A stretch of DNA of 64,000 nucleotides from CADCUY01 sp964242735 (GTDB lineage Bacteria; Actinomycetota; Actinomycetes; Actinomycetales; Quadrisphaeraceae), in the NCBI GenBank assembly GCA_964242735.1, contig CAXTAK010000002.1, forward strand, positions 248,001-312,000, read 5' to 3'. Under the pieces are notes generated by a model. It had not been told where the DNA came from, did no database searches, and saw only the letters and a program-made list of their open reading frames with translations. A program made the position numbers and the translations under genes. Below, one piece after another: positions 42,944 through 51,024 of this stretch. How positions within the stretch are numbered: the first letter of the stretch is position 1; every line of letters starts with the position of its first letter.

Positions 42944-44868
42944 CCCTTCGTCTCGCTGTCGCCCAGGCCGGAGACGGACTCCGGGCTGGTGGACTCGTCG
43001 CGGTCCCACACCGGGGTGATGCCCCGGGCGTACTGGATCGCGTCGTTGCTGAGCCCGGCGGTGACCATCGGCCACACCATCGCGTCGCGGTGGACGACGA
43101 AGTCGACGACGACGGGGCGGTCGGTGACGGCCATCGCGGCCTCGATGGTGGCGTCGAGGTCCTCCGGGCGCTCGCAGCGCAGCCCGGCGCACCCGTACGC
43201 GTCGGCGAGCTTGACGAAGTCGGGGATGCGCTGGCCCATCGCGACCGCCGACCCGGTGTGCAGGTCGGTGTTGGAGTAGCGCCCGTCGTAGAACAGGGTC
43301 TGCCACTGGCGCACCATGCCGAGGCTGCTGTTGTTGATGACCGCGACCTTGATCGGGATGCCGTTGAGCGCGCAGGTCGCGAGCTCCTGGTTGGTCATCT
43401 GGAAGCACCCGTCGCCGTCGATGGCCCACACCACGGCGTCGGGGCGCCCGACCTTCGCGCCCATCGCCGCGGGCACCGCGTAGCCCATCGTGCCGAGCCC
43501 GCCGGAGTTCAGCCACGTGCCGGGGTGCTCGTAGCGGATGAACTGCGCCGCCCACATCTGGTGCTGCCCGACCCCGGAGGTGAAGACGGTCTCGGGACCG
43601 GAGATCTCCCCCAGCCGCTGGATGACCCGCTGGGGCGACAGGGACCCGTCCTCGGGCTCGTCGTAGCCCAGGGGGTAGGTCTCGCGCAGCTCGTCGAGCT
43701 GGCGCCACCAGGTGCTCAGGTCAGCCCGGCGCCCCGCGGCGTGCTCGGCGGCCAGCGCCGGCACCAGCTCGGCGATGATCTCCTTCGCGTCACCGACGAT
43801 CGGCACGTCCGCGTGCCGGTTCTTGCTGATCTCGGCGGGGTCGATGTCGGCGTGCACGACCTGGGCGTGGGGCGCGAAGGACGACAGCAGGCCCGTGACC
43901 CGGTCGTCGAAGCGGGCGCCGAGGGCGACGACGAGGTCGGACTGCTGCAGCGCGGTGACCGCGGCGACCGTGCCGTGCATGCCGGGCATCCCCAGGTTCT
44001 GGGGGTGGCTGTCGGGCAGCACGCCCCGGGCCATCAGGGTGGTCACCGCCGGCGCGCCGGAGAGGTCGGTGAGCTCCAGCAGCTCGGGGCTGGCCCCGGC
44101 CTTGATCACCCCGCCGCCGACGTAGAGCACCGGTCGCTGCGCCCCGGCGATCATCCGGGCCGCCTCGCGGACCTGCCGGCTGTGCGGCCTGGTCACCGGG
44201 CGGTACCCGGGCAGGTCGACCGCCGGGGGCCAGGAGAACGTGGTCTGCGCCTGCTGCGCGTCCTTCGTGACGTCGACCAGCACTGGCCCCGGGCGCCCGG
44301 TGGAGGCGATGTGGAAGGCCTCGGCGACCACCCGGGGGATGTCGGCGGCGTCGGTGACGAGGTAGTTGTGCTTGGTGATCGGCAGCGTGATGCCGACGAT
44401 GTCGGCCTCCTGGAAGGCGTCGGTGCCGATCGCGGCGCTGCTGACCTGACCGGTGATCGCCACCAGCGGGATGGAGTCCATGTGCGCGTCGGCGATCGCG
44501 GTCACCAGGTTCGTCGCACCCGGGCCCGAGGTGGCGATGCAGACGCCGACCCGGCCGGTGGCCGCGGCGTAGCCCTGGGCGGCGTGGCCCGCGCCCTGCT
44601 CGTGGCGCACCAGGACGTGGCGGACGGTGGGGCTGTCGAGCAGCGGGTCGTAGGTGGGCAGGATCGCCCCGCCAGGCATCCCGAAGACGACCTCGACGCC
44701 CATCATCTCCAGGGAGCGCACCAGGGACGCCGCACCGGTCATCGGCGTGGGCGCCACCGAGGTGGTCGAGGCCGTGCCCGCGCCGCCCGCGGGGGCCAGC
44801 GGCGCCGCTGACGCCGGCGCGGTCACCGGGTGCTCGGCCGATGGCTTGGTGGGGGTCTGCGTGCTCAT
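42940..44868 (-). CDS. ilvB: Acetolactate synthase large (catalytic) subunit
   Basis: ThDP-, Mg- and FAD-dependent enzyme of 642 residues. Catalytic Glu in VRHEQGAGHAAQGYA, FAD region ALGARFDDRVTG, and the ThDP motif GDGCFQMTNQELATCALNGI. The first 40 residues are a Pro/Ala/Thr-rich extension. ATG 44868 follows GGAGG by seven bases. Expression is probably set by the leader peptide and hairpin upstream. Confidence 0.96.
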   Translation of the reverse strand: MSTQTPTKPSAEHPVTAPASAAPLAPAGGAGTASTTSVAPTPMTGAASLVRSLEMMGVEVVFGMPGGAILPTYDPLLDSPTVRHVLVRHEQGAGHAAQGYAAATGRVGVCIATSGPGATNLVTAIADAHMDSIPLVAITGQVSSAAIGTDAFQEADIVGITLPITKHNYLVTDAADIPRVVAEAFHIASTGRPGPVLVDVTKDAQQAQTTFSWPPAVDLPGYRPVTRPHSRQVREAARMIAGAQRPVLYVGGGVIKAGASPELLELTDLSGAPAVTTLMARGVLPDSHPQNLGMPGMHGTVAAVTALQQSDLVVALGARFDDRVTGLLSSFAPHAQVVHADIDPAEISKNRHADVPIVGDAKEIIAELVPALAAEHAAGRRADLSTWWRQLDELRETYPLGYDEPEDGSLSPQRVIQRLGEISGPETVFTSGVGQHQMWAAQFIRYEHPGTWLNSGGLGTMGYAVPAAMGAKVGRPDAVVWAIDGDGCFQMTNQELATCALNGIPIKVAVINNSSLGMVRQWQTLFYDGRYSNTDLHTGSAVAMGQRIPDFVKLADAYGCAGLRCERPEDLDATIEAAMAVTDRPVVVDFVVHRDAMVWPMVTAGLSNDAIQYARGITPVWDRDESTSPESVSGLGDSETKG

Positions 44869-44923
44869 CGTGGTCCTCCGGCAGGGGATGTCGCGCTGAT
44901 CGCGCAGGGGCCGAACGTGCGAG

Positions 44924-44960
44924 GACCCCCCGACCCGCGGTGGCGGGGTCACGGAGGGTC
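44924..44960 (-). terminator. Attenuator-like nested hairpin upstream of ilvB
   Basis: On the transcript GACCCTCC pairs with GGGGGGTC (one G-U) outside, and GACCC-C-GC with GCGGGTC inside, loop CACC. It lies between the leader-peptide stop and ilvB. There is no U-run, so it could act by Rho or by translation rather than as an intrinsic terminator. Confidence 0.55.
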
Positions 44961-44988
44961 GCGCCGACGGGTCACCGGGAACGGGACC

Positions 44989-45030
44989 TCAGGCGACGCG
45001 CAGCACGAGGGGTACTCGGCGAGCGGTCAC
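44989..45030 (-). CDS. ilvB leader peptide (13 aa, branched-chain rich)
   Basis: GTG 45030 opens V-T-A-R-R-V-P-L-V-L-R-V-A then TGA: six Val/Leu in 13 residues counting the GTG. A TAGGAT box lies six bases before the GTG, so the message appears leaderless and translation starts at its 5' end. It lies 120 bp before ilvB, in front of the nested hairpin. Shortage of charged tRNA-Val or tRNA-Leu would stall the ribosome here and change the folding downstream. Confidence 0.75.
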   Translation of the reverse strand: MTARRVPLVLRVA

Positions 45031-45036
45031 CACATC

Positions 45037-45042
45037 ATCCTA
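45037..45042 (-). promoter_or_regulatory. -10 element of the ilvBNC operon (leaderless leader peptide)
   Basis: TAGGAT on the minus strand, six bases before the leader-peptide GTG. Confidence 0.6.
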
Positions 45043-45148
45043 CTCCTGGGCGGGGACGGCGCGGCGTCGCCGTCCCGTGCGCCCGTGCGGCGTGCGCCCG
45101 CGGCAGGGGGCGCCGGTGGACCGGTCGCCCGTGGCAGGGTCGTGCCCC

Positions 45149-46621
45149 GTGAGCGGTCCTCCGACGTCCCGGTCCCGACCCCCGACGTCCCGACCCCCGA
45201 CGTCCCAGCCCTCGACGTCCGGGCACGTCGTCCTCCCCCAGGCCGACGGCGCCGCGTACGGCTCCCTGCGCTCGCGGCCCACCCCCCGCGCGGAGCGCTA
45301 CGCCCTGGGGCGGGCGCTGCGCGAGCAGGTGCCGCGCTCCGCGCTGGCGCGGTGGTCACCTGCGCCGGACCGCCGCGGTGTGCTCGAGCAGGTGCAGGAC
45401 GCCCACCAGGGCCGGCTGGACCACCTGGTGCCGGTCCGCACCGGGCGGATGGTCGCCTCGCCCTACGGGTTCCTGCGCGGCGCGGCGGCGGTCATGGCCG
45501 AGGACTTCGCCTCCCTGCCCGCCACCGGCATCACCCCCGTCATCTCCGGGGACGCCCACCTCGGCAACGTCGGCTTCTACGGCTCACCCTCCCGCTCGCT
45601 GGTGCTCGACCTCAACGACTTCGACGAGGCGCACCCCGGTGCCTGGGAGTGGGACCTGCGGCGCCTCACGGCGAGCACGTGGGTCGCCGGGCGCCACAAC
45701 GGGTTCAGCGAGGACCACTGCGGGCGGGCGGTCGCCTCCGCCGTCGCGGCGTACCGCGAGCACGTGCGCGACCTCGCCGACCAGCCCCTGTTCGAGCGCT
45801 CCTTCCAGGAGCTCGACGTGGAGGCCCTGGACTCCACCGCCTCGGACGACTCGCTGCGCAAGGAGCTGGCCCGCTCCGCGAAGCGGGCGGCCAAGCGCAC
45901 CAGCGACCGCGCCCTGCCCCGGCTCACCGAGGGTGTCGGGGGCGACCGGCGCATCACCCTGGACCCCCCGCTGGTCACCGCGCCGGAGCCCGACGACGCG
46001 GACCTGCTGCCCGCCGCGCTCGACGCCTACCTCGCCACCCTCGCCCCGCACTGGGCCCGGGTCCTCGGCGGGTACACCCTGGTCGACGTCGCGCACAAGG
46101 CCGTGGGGGTGGGCAGCGTGGGGCTGCGGGCGTACGTGGCGCTGCTGGAGGGCAGCCAGCCCGACGACGTGGTGCTGCTGCAGCTCAAGCAGGCCCGGCG
46201 CTCGGTGGTGGCGCCCTTCGTGCACGGGGACTCCGCGTGGCACGCCCACCAGGGGCAGCGGGTGGTGGAGTACCAGCAGGCCCTGCAGACCGTCAGCGAC
46301 CCGCTGCTGGGCTGGACGAGCGTCGGGGAGCGCCAGTACTACGTGCGCCAGTTCCGGAACATGAAGGGCACCGTGGCCCTGGACGGCATCGACGCCGGGG
46401 CGCTGGCGGACTACGCGGGCATCTGCGGGCGCCTGCTGGCCAAGGGGCACGCGCGCACCTCGGGGGCGTCGATGATCGCCGGGTACCTCGGGCGCTCGGA
46501 CGCCGTGGACGAGGCGCTGCGGCACTTCGCGCGGGCCTACGCCGATCAGACCGAGCGCGACCACGCGGCGCTGGTCGAGGCGGTGGCCCGCGGGGAGCTG
46601 CCCGTCGAGCGCGGCGTCTGA
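45149..46621 (+). CDS. DUF2252 family protein
   Basis: The 490-residue protein has FLRGAAAVMAEDFASLP, then VISGDAHLGNVGFYGS, VLDLNDFDEAHPGAWEWDL and LLQLKQARRSVVAP, the markers of DUF2252, a kinase-like (aminoglycoside-phosphotransferase related) family of unknown substrate. The GDAHLGN and DFDEA motifs look intact. GTG 45149 gives an N-terminal tail of S/P/T repeats coded by a 15-bp tandem repeat (45172-45216); a later start is possible. Divergent from ilvBNC. Confidence 0.87.
   Translation: MSGPPTSRSRPPTSRPPTSQPSTSGHVVLPQADGAAYGSLRSRPTPRAERYALGRALREQVPRSALARWSPAPDRRGVLEQVQDAHQGRLDHLVPVRTGRMVASPYGFLRGAAAVMAEDFASLPATGITPVISGDAHLGNVGFYGSPSRSLVLDLNDFDEAHPGAWEWDLRRLTASTWVAGRHNGFSEDHCGRAVASAVAAYREHVRDLADQPLFERSFQELDVEALDSTASDDSLRKELARSAKRAAKRTSDRALPRLTEGVGGDRRITLDPPLVTAPEPDDADLLPAALDAYLATLAPHWARVLGGYTLVDVAHKAVGVGSVGLRAYVALLEGSQPDDVVLLQLKQARRSVVAPFVHGDSAWHAHQGQRVVEYQQALQTVSDPLLGWTSVGERQYYVRQFRNMKGTVALDGIDAGALADYAGICGRLLAKGHARTSGASMIAGYLGRSDAVDEALRHFARAYADQTERDHAALVEAVARGELPVERGV
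45172..45216. repeat. Three tandem 15-bp units in the DUF2252 N-terminus
   Basis: GTCCCGACCCCCGAC at 45172-45186 and 45187-45201, and a third with four or fewer changes at 45202-45216. In frame it encodes repeated S-R-P-P-T type units. Confidence 0.85.
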
Positions 46622-46679
46622 CCGGGTGGCCCGTGGGCGCGGACCGCGGACTCCCGACCCCTCCTGCGGGGGCATCGGC

Positions 46680-47138
46680 GTGACCGGTCCCCCACCACCC
46701 AGGAGGCACCTCGCGCCCATCGCTCTGGATCCTCACCTCGACCTCGGCGGGACCGCTCGCGAGGCCATGGAGTCCTACCGCTCGGTCTTCGGCGGCCAGC
46801 TCGACCTCGCCACCTTCGCCGACTCCGGCACGGCCGAGGACCCCGCCGAGGCGGACCTGGTGATGCACGGGCACCTGGACGCCGGGGGCGGCCTGACCTT
46901 CATGGGCTCCGACGCCCCGCAGCGCACCGGGCTTACGGGCCAGTCGGGCGTGGCCGTGGCCCTCTCGGGCGGCGCCGAGGACGAACCGCGCCTGCGCGGG
47001 TGGTTCGAGGACCTCGCCGCGGGCGGCACCATCACCCAGCCGCTGACCGCGGCCCCCTGGGGCGGCGGCTTCGGGATGCTCACCGACCGGTTCGGCACCG
47101 CCTGGATGGTGAACATCGGCGTGCCCGGCCCCGGCTGA
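46680..47138 (+). CDS. VOC-family (PhnB/glyoxalase-like) protein
   Basis: The 152-residue reading has the paired beta-alpha-beta units of VOC proteins: REAMESYRSVFGGQLDLATF, DLVMHGHLDAGGGLTFMGSD, GGTITQPLTAAPWGGGFGML, TDRFGTAWMVNIG. Members bind metals or small ligands. The start is uncertain: GTG 46680 is used, but the conserved part begins only at I-A-L-D-P-H-L-D-L behind a GGAGG at 46701, without a normal start codon nearby. Confidence 0.82.
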   Translation: MTGPPPPRRHLAPIALDPHLDLGGTAREAMESYRSVFGGQLDLATFADSGTAEDPAEADLVMHGHLDAGGGLTFMGSDAPQRTGLTGQSGVAVALSGGAEDEPRLRGWFEDLAAGGTITQPLTAAPWGGGFGMLTDRFGTAWMVNIGVPGPG

Positions 47139-47167
47139 GCCCCGGGCGGTCGAGACCTCGACGATCC

Positions 47168-47215
47168 CCGGCAGCACCGCTCAGTCCGACACCGCTCAGT
47201 CCAGCACCGCTCCCC
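47168..47215. repeat. 15-bp tandem repeat including the ilvD stop
   Basis: Read on the minus strand, GCGGTGCTGGACTGA (the last codons of ilvD) is followed by GCGGTGTCGGACTGA and by a third partial copy starting GCGGTGCTG. Each full unit contains an in-frame stop. Confidence 0.8.
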
Positions 47216-48947
47216 CGGACGCCGAGCCGACGAGCTTGACGTACTTGGCCAGCACCCCCCGGGTGTACCGCGGCGCCGGCGGGGTGAAGCCGACCGCGCG
47301 GGCAGCCAGCTCCTGCTCGTCCACGAGCAGGTCGAGGCGCTTGGTCCCGACGTCGAGGCGGATGCGGTCCCCGTCGCGCACGAACGCGACGGGTCCGGCA
47401 TCCACCGCCTCCGGCGCGACGTGCCCGACGCACAGCCCGGTGGTGCCCCCCGAGAAGCGCCCGTCGGTGAGCAGCAGCACGTCCTTGCCGAGGCCCGCGC
47501 CCTTGATCGCCCCGGTGATGGCGAGCATCTCGCGCATCCCCGGGCCGCCCTTGGGTCCCTCGTAGCGGATGACGACGACGTCGCCGGCGGCGATGGTGCC
47601 GTCCTCGAGGGCGTCCATCGCGGCGCGCTCGCCGTCGAAGACCCGCGCGGTGCCCTCGAAGACCTCCGACTCGAAGCCCGCGCTCTTGACCACCGCGCCG
47701 CCGGGTGCCAGGGAGCCGGACAGGATCGTCAGCCCCCCGGTGCGGTGGATCGGGGCGCTCATCGCCCTCACCACGGTGCCGTCGACGTCGGGGGGCGCGA
47801 TGTCGGCGAGGTTCTCGGCCAGGGTGCGCCCGGTGACGGTGAGGGCGTCGCCGTGCAGCAGCCCGGCGTCCAGCAGGGCGCGCATCACCACGGGGATGCC
47901 GCCGATGCGGTCGACGTCGGTCATCACGTGGCGCCCGAACGGCTTGACGTCGGCCAGGTGCGGCACCGTCGAGCCGACCCGGTCGAAGTCGGCGAGGGTC
48001 AGGTCGACCTCGGCCTCGTGGGCGATGGCCAGCAGGTGCAGCACCGCGTTGGTGGAGCCGCCGAGGGCCATGACCAGGGCGATGGCGTTCTCGAACGCCT
48101 CCTTCGTCATGATGTCGCGGGCGGTGATGCCCTTCGCGATGAGCTCCACCACCGCTCGCCCGGACGCCGCGGCGAAGGCGTCGCGCCGGCGGTCGACCGC
48201 CGGCGGTGCCGCGGAGCCGGGCAGGGACATCCCGAGCGCCTCGGCGGCCGACGCCATGGTGTTCGCGGTGTACATGCCCCCGCACGCGCCCTCGCCGGGG
48301 CAGATGGCCCGCTCGATGGCGTCGACGTCGGCGCGCGACATCAAGCCCCGGGCGCACGCCCCCACCGCCTCGAAGGCGTCGATGATGGTCACCTCGCGCT
48401 GCGAGCCGTCGCTCATGGTGGCGGTGCCGGGGAGGGTGGAGCCGGCGTAGAGGAACACGCTGGCGAGATCGAGGCGGGCCGCGGCCATGAGCATCCCGGG
48501 CAGGGACTTGTCGCACCCGGCGAGGAGCACGGAGCCGTCGAGGCGCTCGGCCTGCATCACGGTCTCGACGGAGTCGGCGATGACCTCGCGGCTCACGAGG
48601 GAGAAGTGCATGCCCTCGTGGCCCATGGAGATGCCGTCGGAGACGGAGATCGTGCCGAACTCCAGCGGGAAGCCCTCACCGGCGCGGACCCCCTCCTTGA
48701 CGGCCTTCGCGAGCCGGTCGAGGGAGAGGTTGCACGGGGTGATCTCGTTCCAGCTGCTCGCCACGCCGATCTGCGGCTTGACCCAGTCGCCGTCGCCCAT
48801 GCCCACCGCGCGGAGCATGCCGCGGGAGGCGGCGGCCTCGAGGCCGTCGGTGACGTCGCGGCTGCGGGGCTTCAGGTCGTGCGCGGCGCCCGTCGGGGGC
48901 GGCGCGTGCGACGCGGGACCTGCGGGCCTGCCGGGCGCGAGCGTCAT
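47196..48947 (-). CDS. ilvD: Dihydroxy-acid dehydratase
   Basis: Fe-S dehydratase of 583 residues for valine, isoleucine and leucine synthesis. GCDKSLPGMLMAAARLD and ICPGEGACGGMYTANTM carry cluster cysteines, and TDGRFSGGTTGLCVGHVAPE is the C-terminal signature. ATG 48947 has a TAGACT box seven bases upstream and no ribosome site. The last codons are part of a 15-bp tandem repeat. Confidence 0.96.
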   Translation of the reverse strand: MTLAPGRPAGPASHAPPPTGAAHDLKPRSRDVTDGLEAAASRGMLRAVGMGDGDWVKPQIGVASSWNEITPCNLSLDRLAKAVKEGVRAGEGFPLEFGTISVSDGISMGHEGMHFSLVSREVIADSVETVMQAERLDGSVLLAGCDKSLPGMLMAAARLDLASVFLYAGSTLPGTATMSDGSQREVTIIDAFEAVGACARGLMSRADVDAIERAICPGEGACGGMYTANTMASAAEALGMSLPGSAAPPAVDRRRDAFAAASGRAVVELIAKGITARDIMTKEAFENAIALVMALGGSTNAVLHLLAIAHEAEVDLTLADFDRVGSTVPHLADVKPFGRHVMTDVDRIGGIPVVMRALLDAGLLHGDALTVTGRTLAENLADIAPPDVDGTVVRAMSAPIHRTGGLTILSGSLAPGGAVVKSAGFESEVFEGTARVFDGERAAMDALEDGTIAAGDVVVIRYEGPKGGPGMREMLAITGAIKGAGLGKDVLLLTDGRFSGGTTGLCVGHVAPEAVDAGPVAFVRDGDRIRLDVGTKRLDLLVDEQELAARAVGFTPPAPRYTRGVLAKYVKLVGSASGGAVLD

Positions 48948-48954
48948 GGCGGCG

Positions 48955-48960
48955 AGTCTA
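48955..48960 (-). promoter_or_regulatory. -10 element of ilvD (leaderless)
   Basis: TAGACT on the minus strand, seven bases before the ATG. Confidence 0.6.
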
Positions 48961-49046
48961 CGGAGGGCTGCTCCGGCGTCGTCCGCACCTGCGCCGGGCC
49001 GGTGGCCCAGGGGATGCCCGCCGACGCGGTCGTCGCGTGGTGCGGC

Positions 49047-49562
49047 ATGACGCGCGAGCAGGACGACGCCCTCGTCGGCACCTCCTGCTCGAGGGCGAGC
49101 ACGTGGAGCTGCTGGGCGGGGTGGTGGTCGAGGTGGTCCTGCGGGGCGAGGAGCACACCGACGTGGTGACGGAGCGGGCCCGGTGGCTGCTGCCGCGCCT
49201 CCCCGACCCGTGGGGCCTGCGGGTGCAGTCGCCGCTCGCAGCCACCGACCGGTCCGAGCCCGAGCCCGACCTCGCCGTCGCGCTGCGCACCGTGGGGGCG
49301 CACCCGCGGACCGCGGCACTGGCGGTCGCGGTGGCGGTGCGGGGCCTGCGGACCGACCTGCTGGCGAAGGCACCGGTGTGCGCGGCGGTCGCGGTGGGCG
49401 AGCACTGGGTCATCGACGTCCGGCGCACGGGGTCGTCGTGCGCACCGAGCCCGGCCCCTGCGGCTGCGCGCTCGTCCGCCGCGTGCCGTGGACGACCTCG
49501 CTGGCGGTGCCGCTCGAGGTTCCCGTCCCCGTCGACCTGGCGGTCCTGCTGCAGCGGTGGGG
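49047..49562 (+). pseudogene. Uma2-family nuclease-like gene, broken by two frameshifts
   Basis: Three frames together read as one Uma2 protein: MTREQDDALVG (frame from 49047), then from about 49078 LLLEGEHVELLGGVVVEVV through EPDLAVAL and AVAVGEHWVIDV, then from about 49425 GVVVRTEPGPCGCALVRR to VPVPVDLAVLLQRW. The PD-(D/E)XK-like E-P-D-L and the VGEHWVIDV segment are visible, but the reading frame is lost twice. No single start gives a full protein. Confidence 0.72.
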
Positions 49563-49613
49563 GACCAGCGGCCGGGAGCCAGTCGTCAGGAGCCGATCGT
49601 CACGAGCCAGTCA

Positions 49614-50561
49614 TCAGGCCGGGTCGACGAGGTTCATCGGCTGCTGACCGGCGGCGAGACGGCGCATCTGCGTGCGCAGCAGCACCAGGGTGCGCGGGTG
49701 CATGCTCGCGGCGCTGCCCCCGTCGTGCGGGGTGATGATCACTCCCGGCAGGCCCCACAGCGGGTGCTCGGGCGGCAGGGGCTCGGGGTCGACGACGTCG
49801 AGCGCCGCGCGGAGCCGGCCCCGGCGCAGCTCGGCGACCAGCGCGCCGGTGTCGACGAGCTTGCCGCGCCCGACGTTGACCAGGAGCGCGTGCTCGGGCA
49901 TCGCCGCGAGGAAGCCGGCGTCGACCACGCCCCGCGTGGCGTCGGTGAGCGGCAGCGCGAGCACCACGACCTCGGCGCGCGGCAGCAGCGACGGCAGCTC
50001 GTCGAGGCTGTGCACCAGGCCGAGGGCGTCCATGCGGGCCCGGCTGGCCACCCTCACCAGGTCGACCTCGAAGGACAGCAGGCGGCTCGCGATCGCCCCG
50101 CCGACGCCGCCCACGCCGAGCAGCAGCACGCGGCGGTCGGCCAGGCCCGGGCGCGCGGACGGCCGCCACCGCGCCCTGTCCTGCTCGCGGACCGCGTCGT
50201 CCAGGCCCCGCAGGCTCGCCAGGGCCAGCGCGACCGCCATCTCCGCCGTGGAGGCGTCGTGCACCCCGGCGCCGTTGGCGAGCGGCACGCCGTCCGGCAG
50301 CTCGCCGACCACGCCGTCGACGCCGGCGGTGAGCACCTGCACCAGCTCCAGAGCGGGCAGGTCGGCCAGCCAGCGCAGACCGGTGGGCCGGGGGGAGTAG
50401 GGCATCACCACCGCGCGCACCCGCGCGGCGTCGTCGCCGAGCACGTCGCGCGGCGGGGCGGTGACGTCCCAAGAGCGCAGCTCGAGCCCGTTTGGGACGT
50501 CGGGGGCGAGGGCGTCGAGCACGCCGGCATCGGGCAGGGTCACGATGGCGACGTCGCTCAC
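49614..50561 (-). CDS. D-2-hydroxyacid dehydrogenase family protein
   Basis: The 315-residue protein has the Rossmann motif VLLLGVGGVGGAIASRL, the catalytic Arg in LLVNVGRGKLVDT, Glu in LDVVDPEPLPPEHPLW and His in VIITPHDGG. It is too short and lacks the ACT domain of actinobacterial SerA. Substrate unknown. GTG 50561 has only a weak CACGAT box six bases upstream. It is flanked on both sides by decayed genes. Confidence 0.87.
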   Translation of the reverse strand: MSDVAIVTLPDAGVLDALAPDVPNGLELRSWDVTAPPRDVLGDDAARVRAVVMPYSPRPTGLRWLADLPALELVQVLTAGVDGVVGELPDGVPLANGAGVHDASTAEMAVALALASLRGLDDAVREQDRARWRPSARPGLADRRVLLLGVGGVGGAIASRLLSFEVDLVRVASRARMDALGLVHSLDELPSLLPRAEVVVLALPLTDATRGVVDAGFLAAMPEHALLVNVGRGKLVDTGALVAELRRGRLRAALDVVDPEPLPPEHPLWGLPGVIITPHDGGSAASMHPRTLVLLRTQMRRLAAGQQPMNLVDPA

Positions 50562-50620
50562 CGGCCCATCGTGGCGGGCTCCACGGGGTCGCGCAGCGGG
50601 GGGTGCCTCAGCCCGCCGCC

Positions 50621-50962
50621 GTCGCCCCGCGTCGGCGGCGGCCCTCGTGGCCGCGAAGTCGATCTTCCTCGTGGTCATCACGGCCCGGGTGGCGTGCTGC
50701 GCCCGTCCGGGGTCGGGGTCGCTCATCAGGGCCGGCACCTCGGTCGACACGACCTGCCAGGAGAGCCCGGAGTTGTTCTTGAGCCCCCGCACCGGCTCTC
50801 CTGCCCGCCGTCGGCGGTGAGTGCGTCCCAGCAGTGGTCGACCTCGTCCTGGTCGGCGCAGTCGACCAGCGACGAGACGGTCTCGGTGAAGGGGTGCGGC
50901 CCCGCGTCCAGGAGCGTGAGCGCCTGGCCGTCGAACCACAGGCAGGGGGTGGGTGCGGGCAT
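50621..50962 (-). pseudogene. PhnB-like VOC gene with internal deletion and frameshift
   Basis: The start (MPAPTPCLWFDGQAL) and the end (NNSGLSWQVVSTEVPALMSD .. TTRKIDFAATRAAADAG) are typical of 3-demethylubiquinone-methyltransferase-like VOC proteins. Between them, residues corresponding to about 50-60 positions are missing: FDGQAL joins directly to TLLDAGPHPFTETVSSLVDC. After LTADGGQES the frame shifts. The remnant cannot form the metal site. Confidence 0.72.
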
Positions 50963-51024
50963 CGCAGGTCCCCTCGTCCGGCGCGGCCCGGACGAGCACC
51001 GGGCCGGGAGTCGCTCTGCCGCGA

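Noticed and set aside
49614..50561. Hydroxyacid dehydrogenase as serA
   Set aside because: At 315 residues it lacks the intervening and ACT domains of actinobacterial phosphoglycerate dehydrogenase, and the motif spacing is that of a general D-2-hydroxyacid dehydrogenase.
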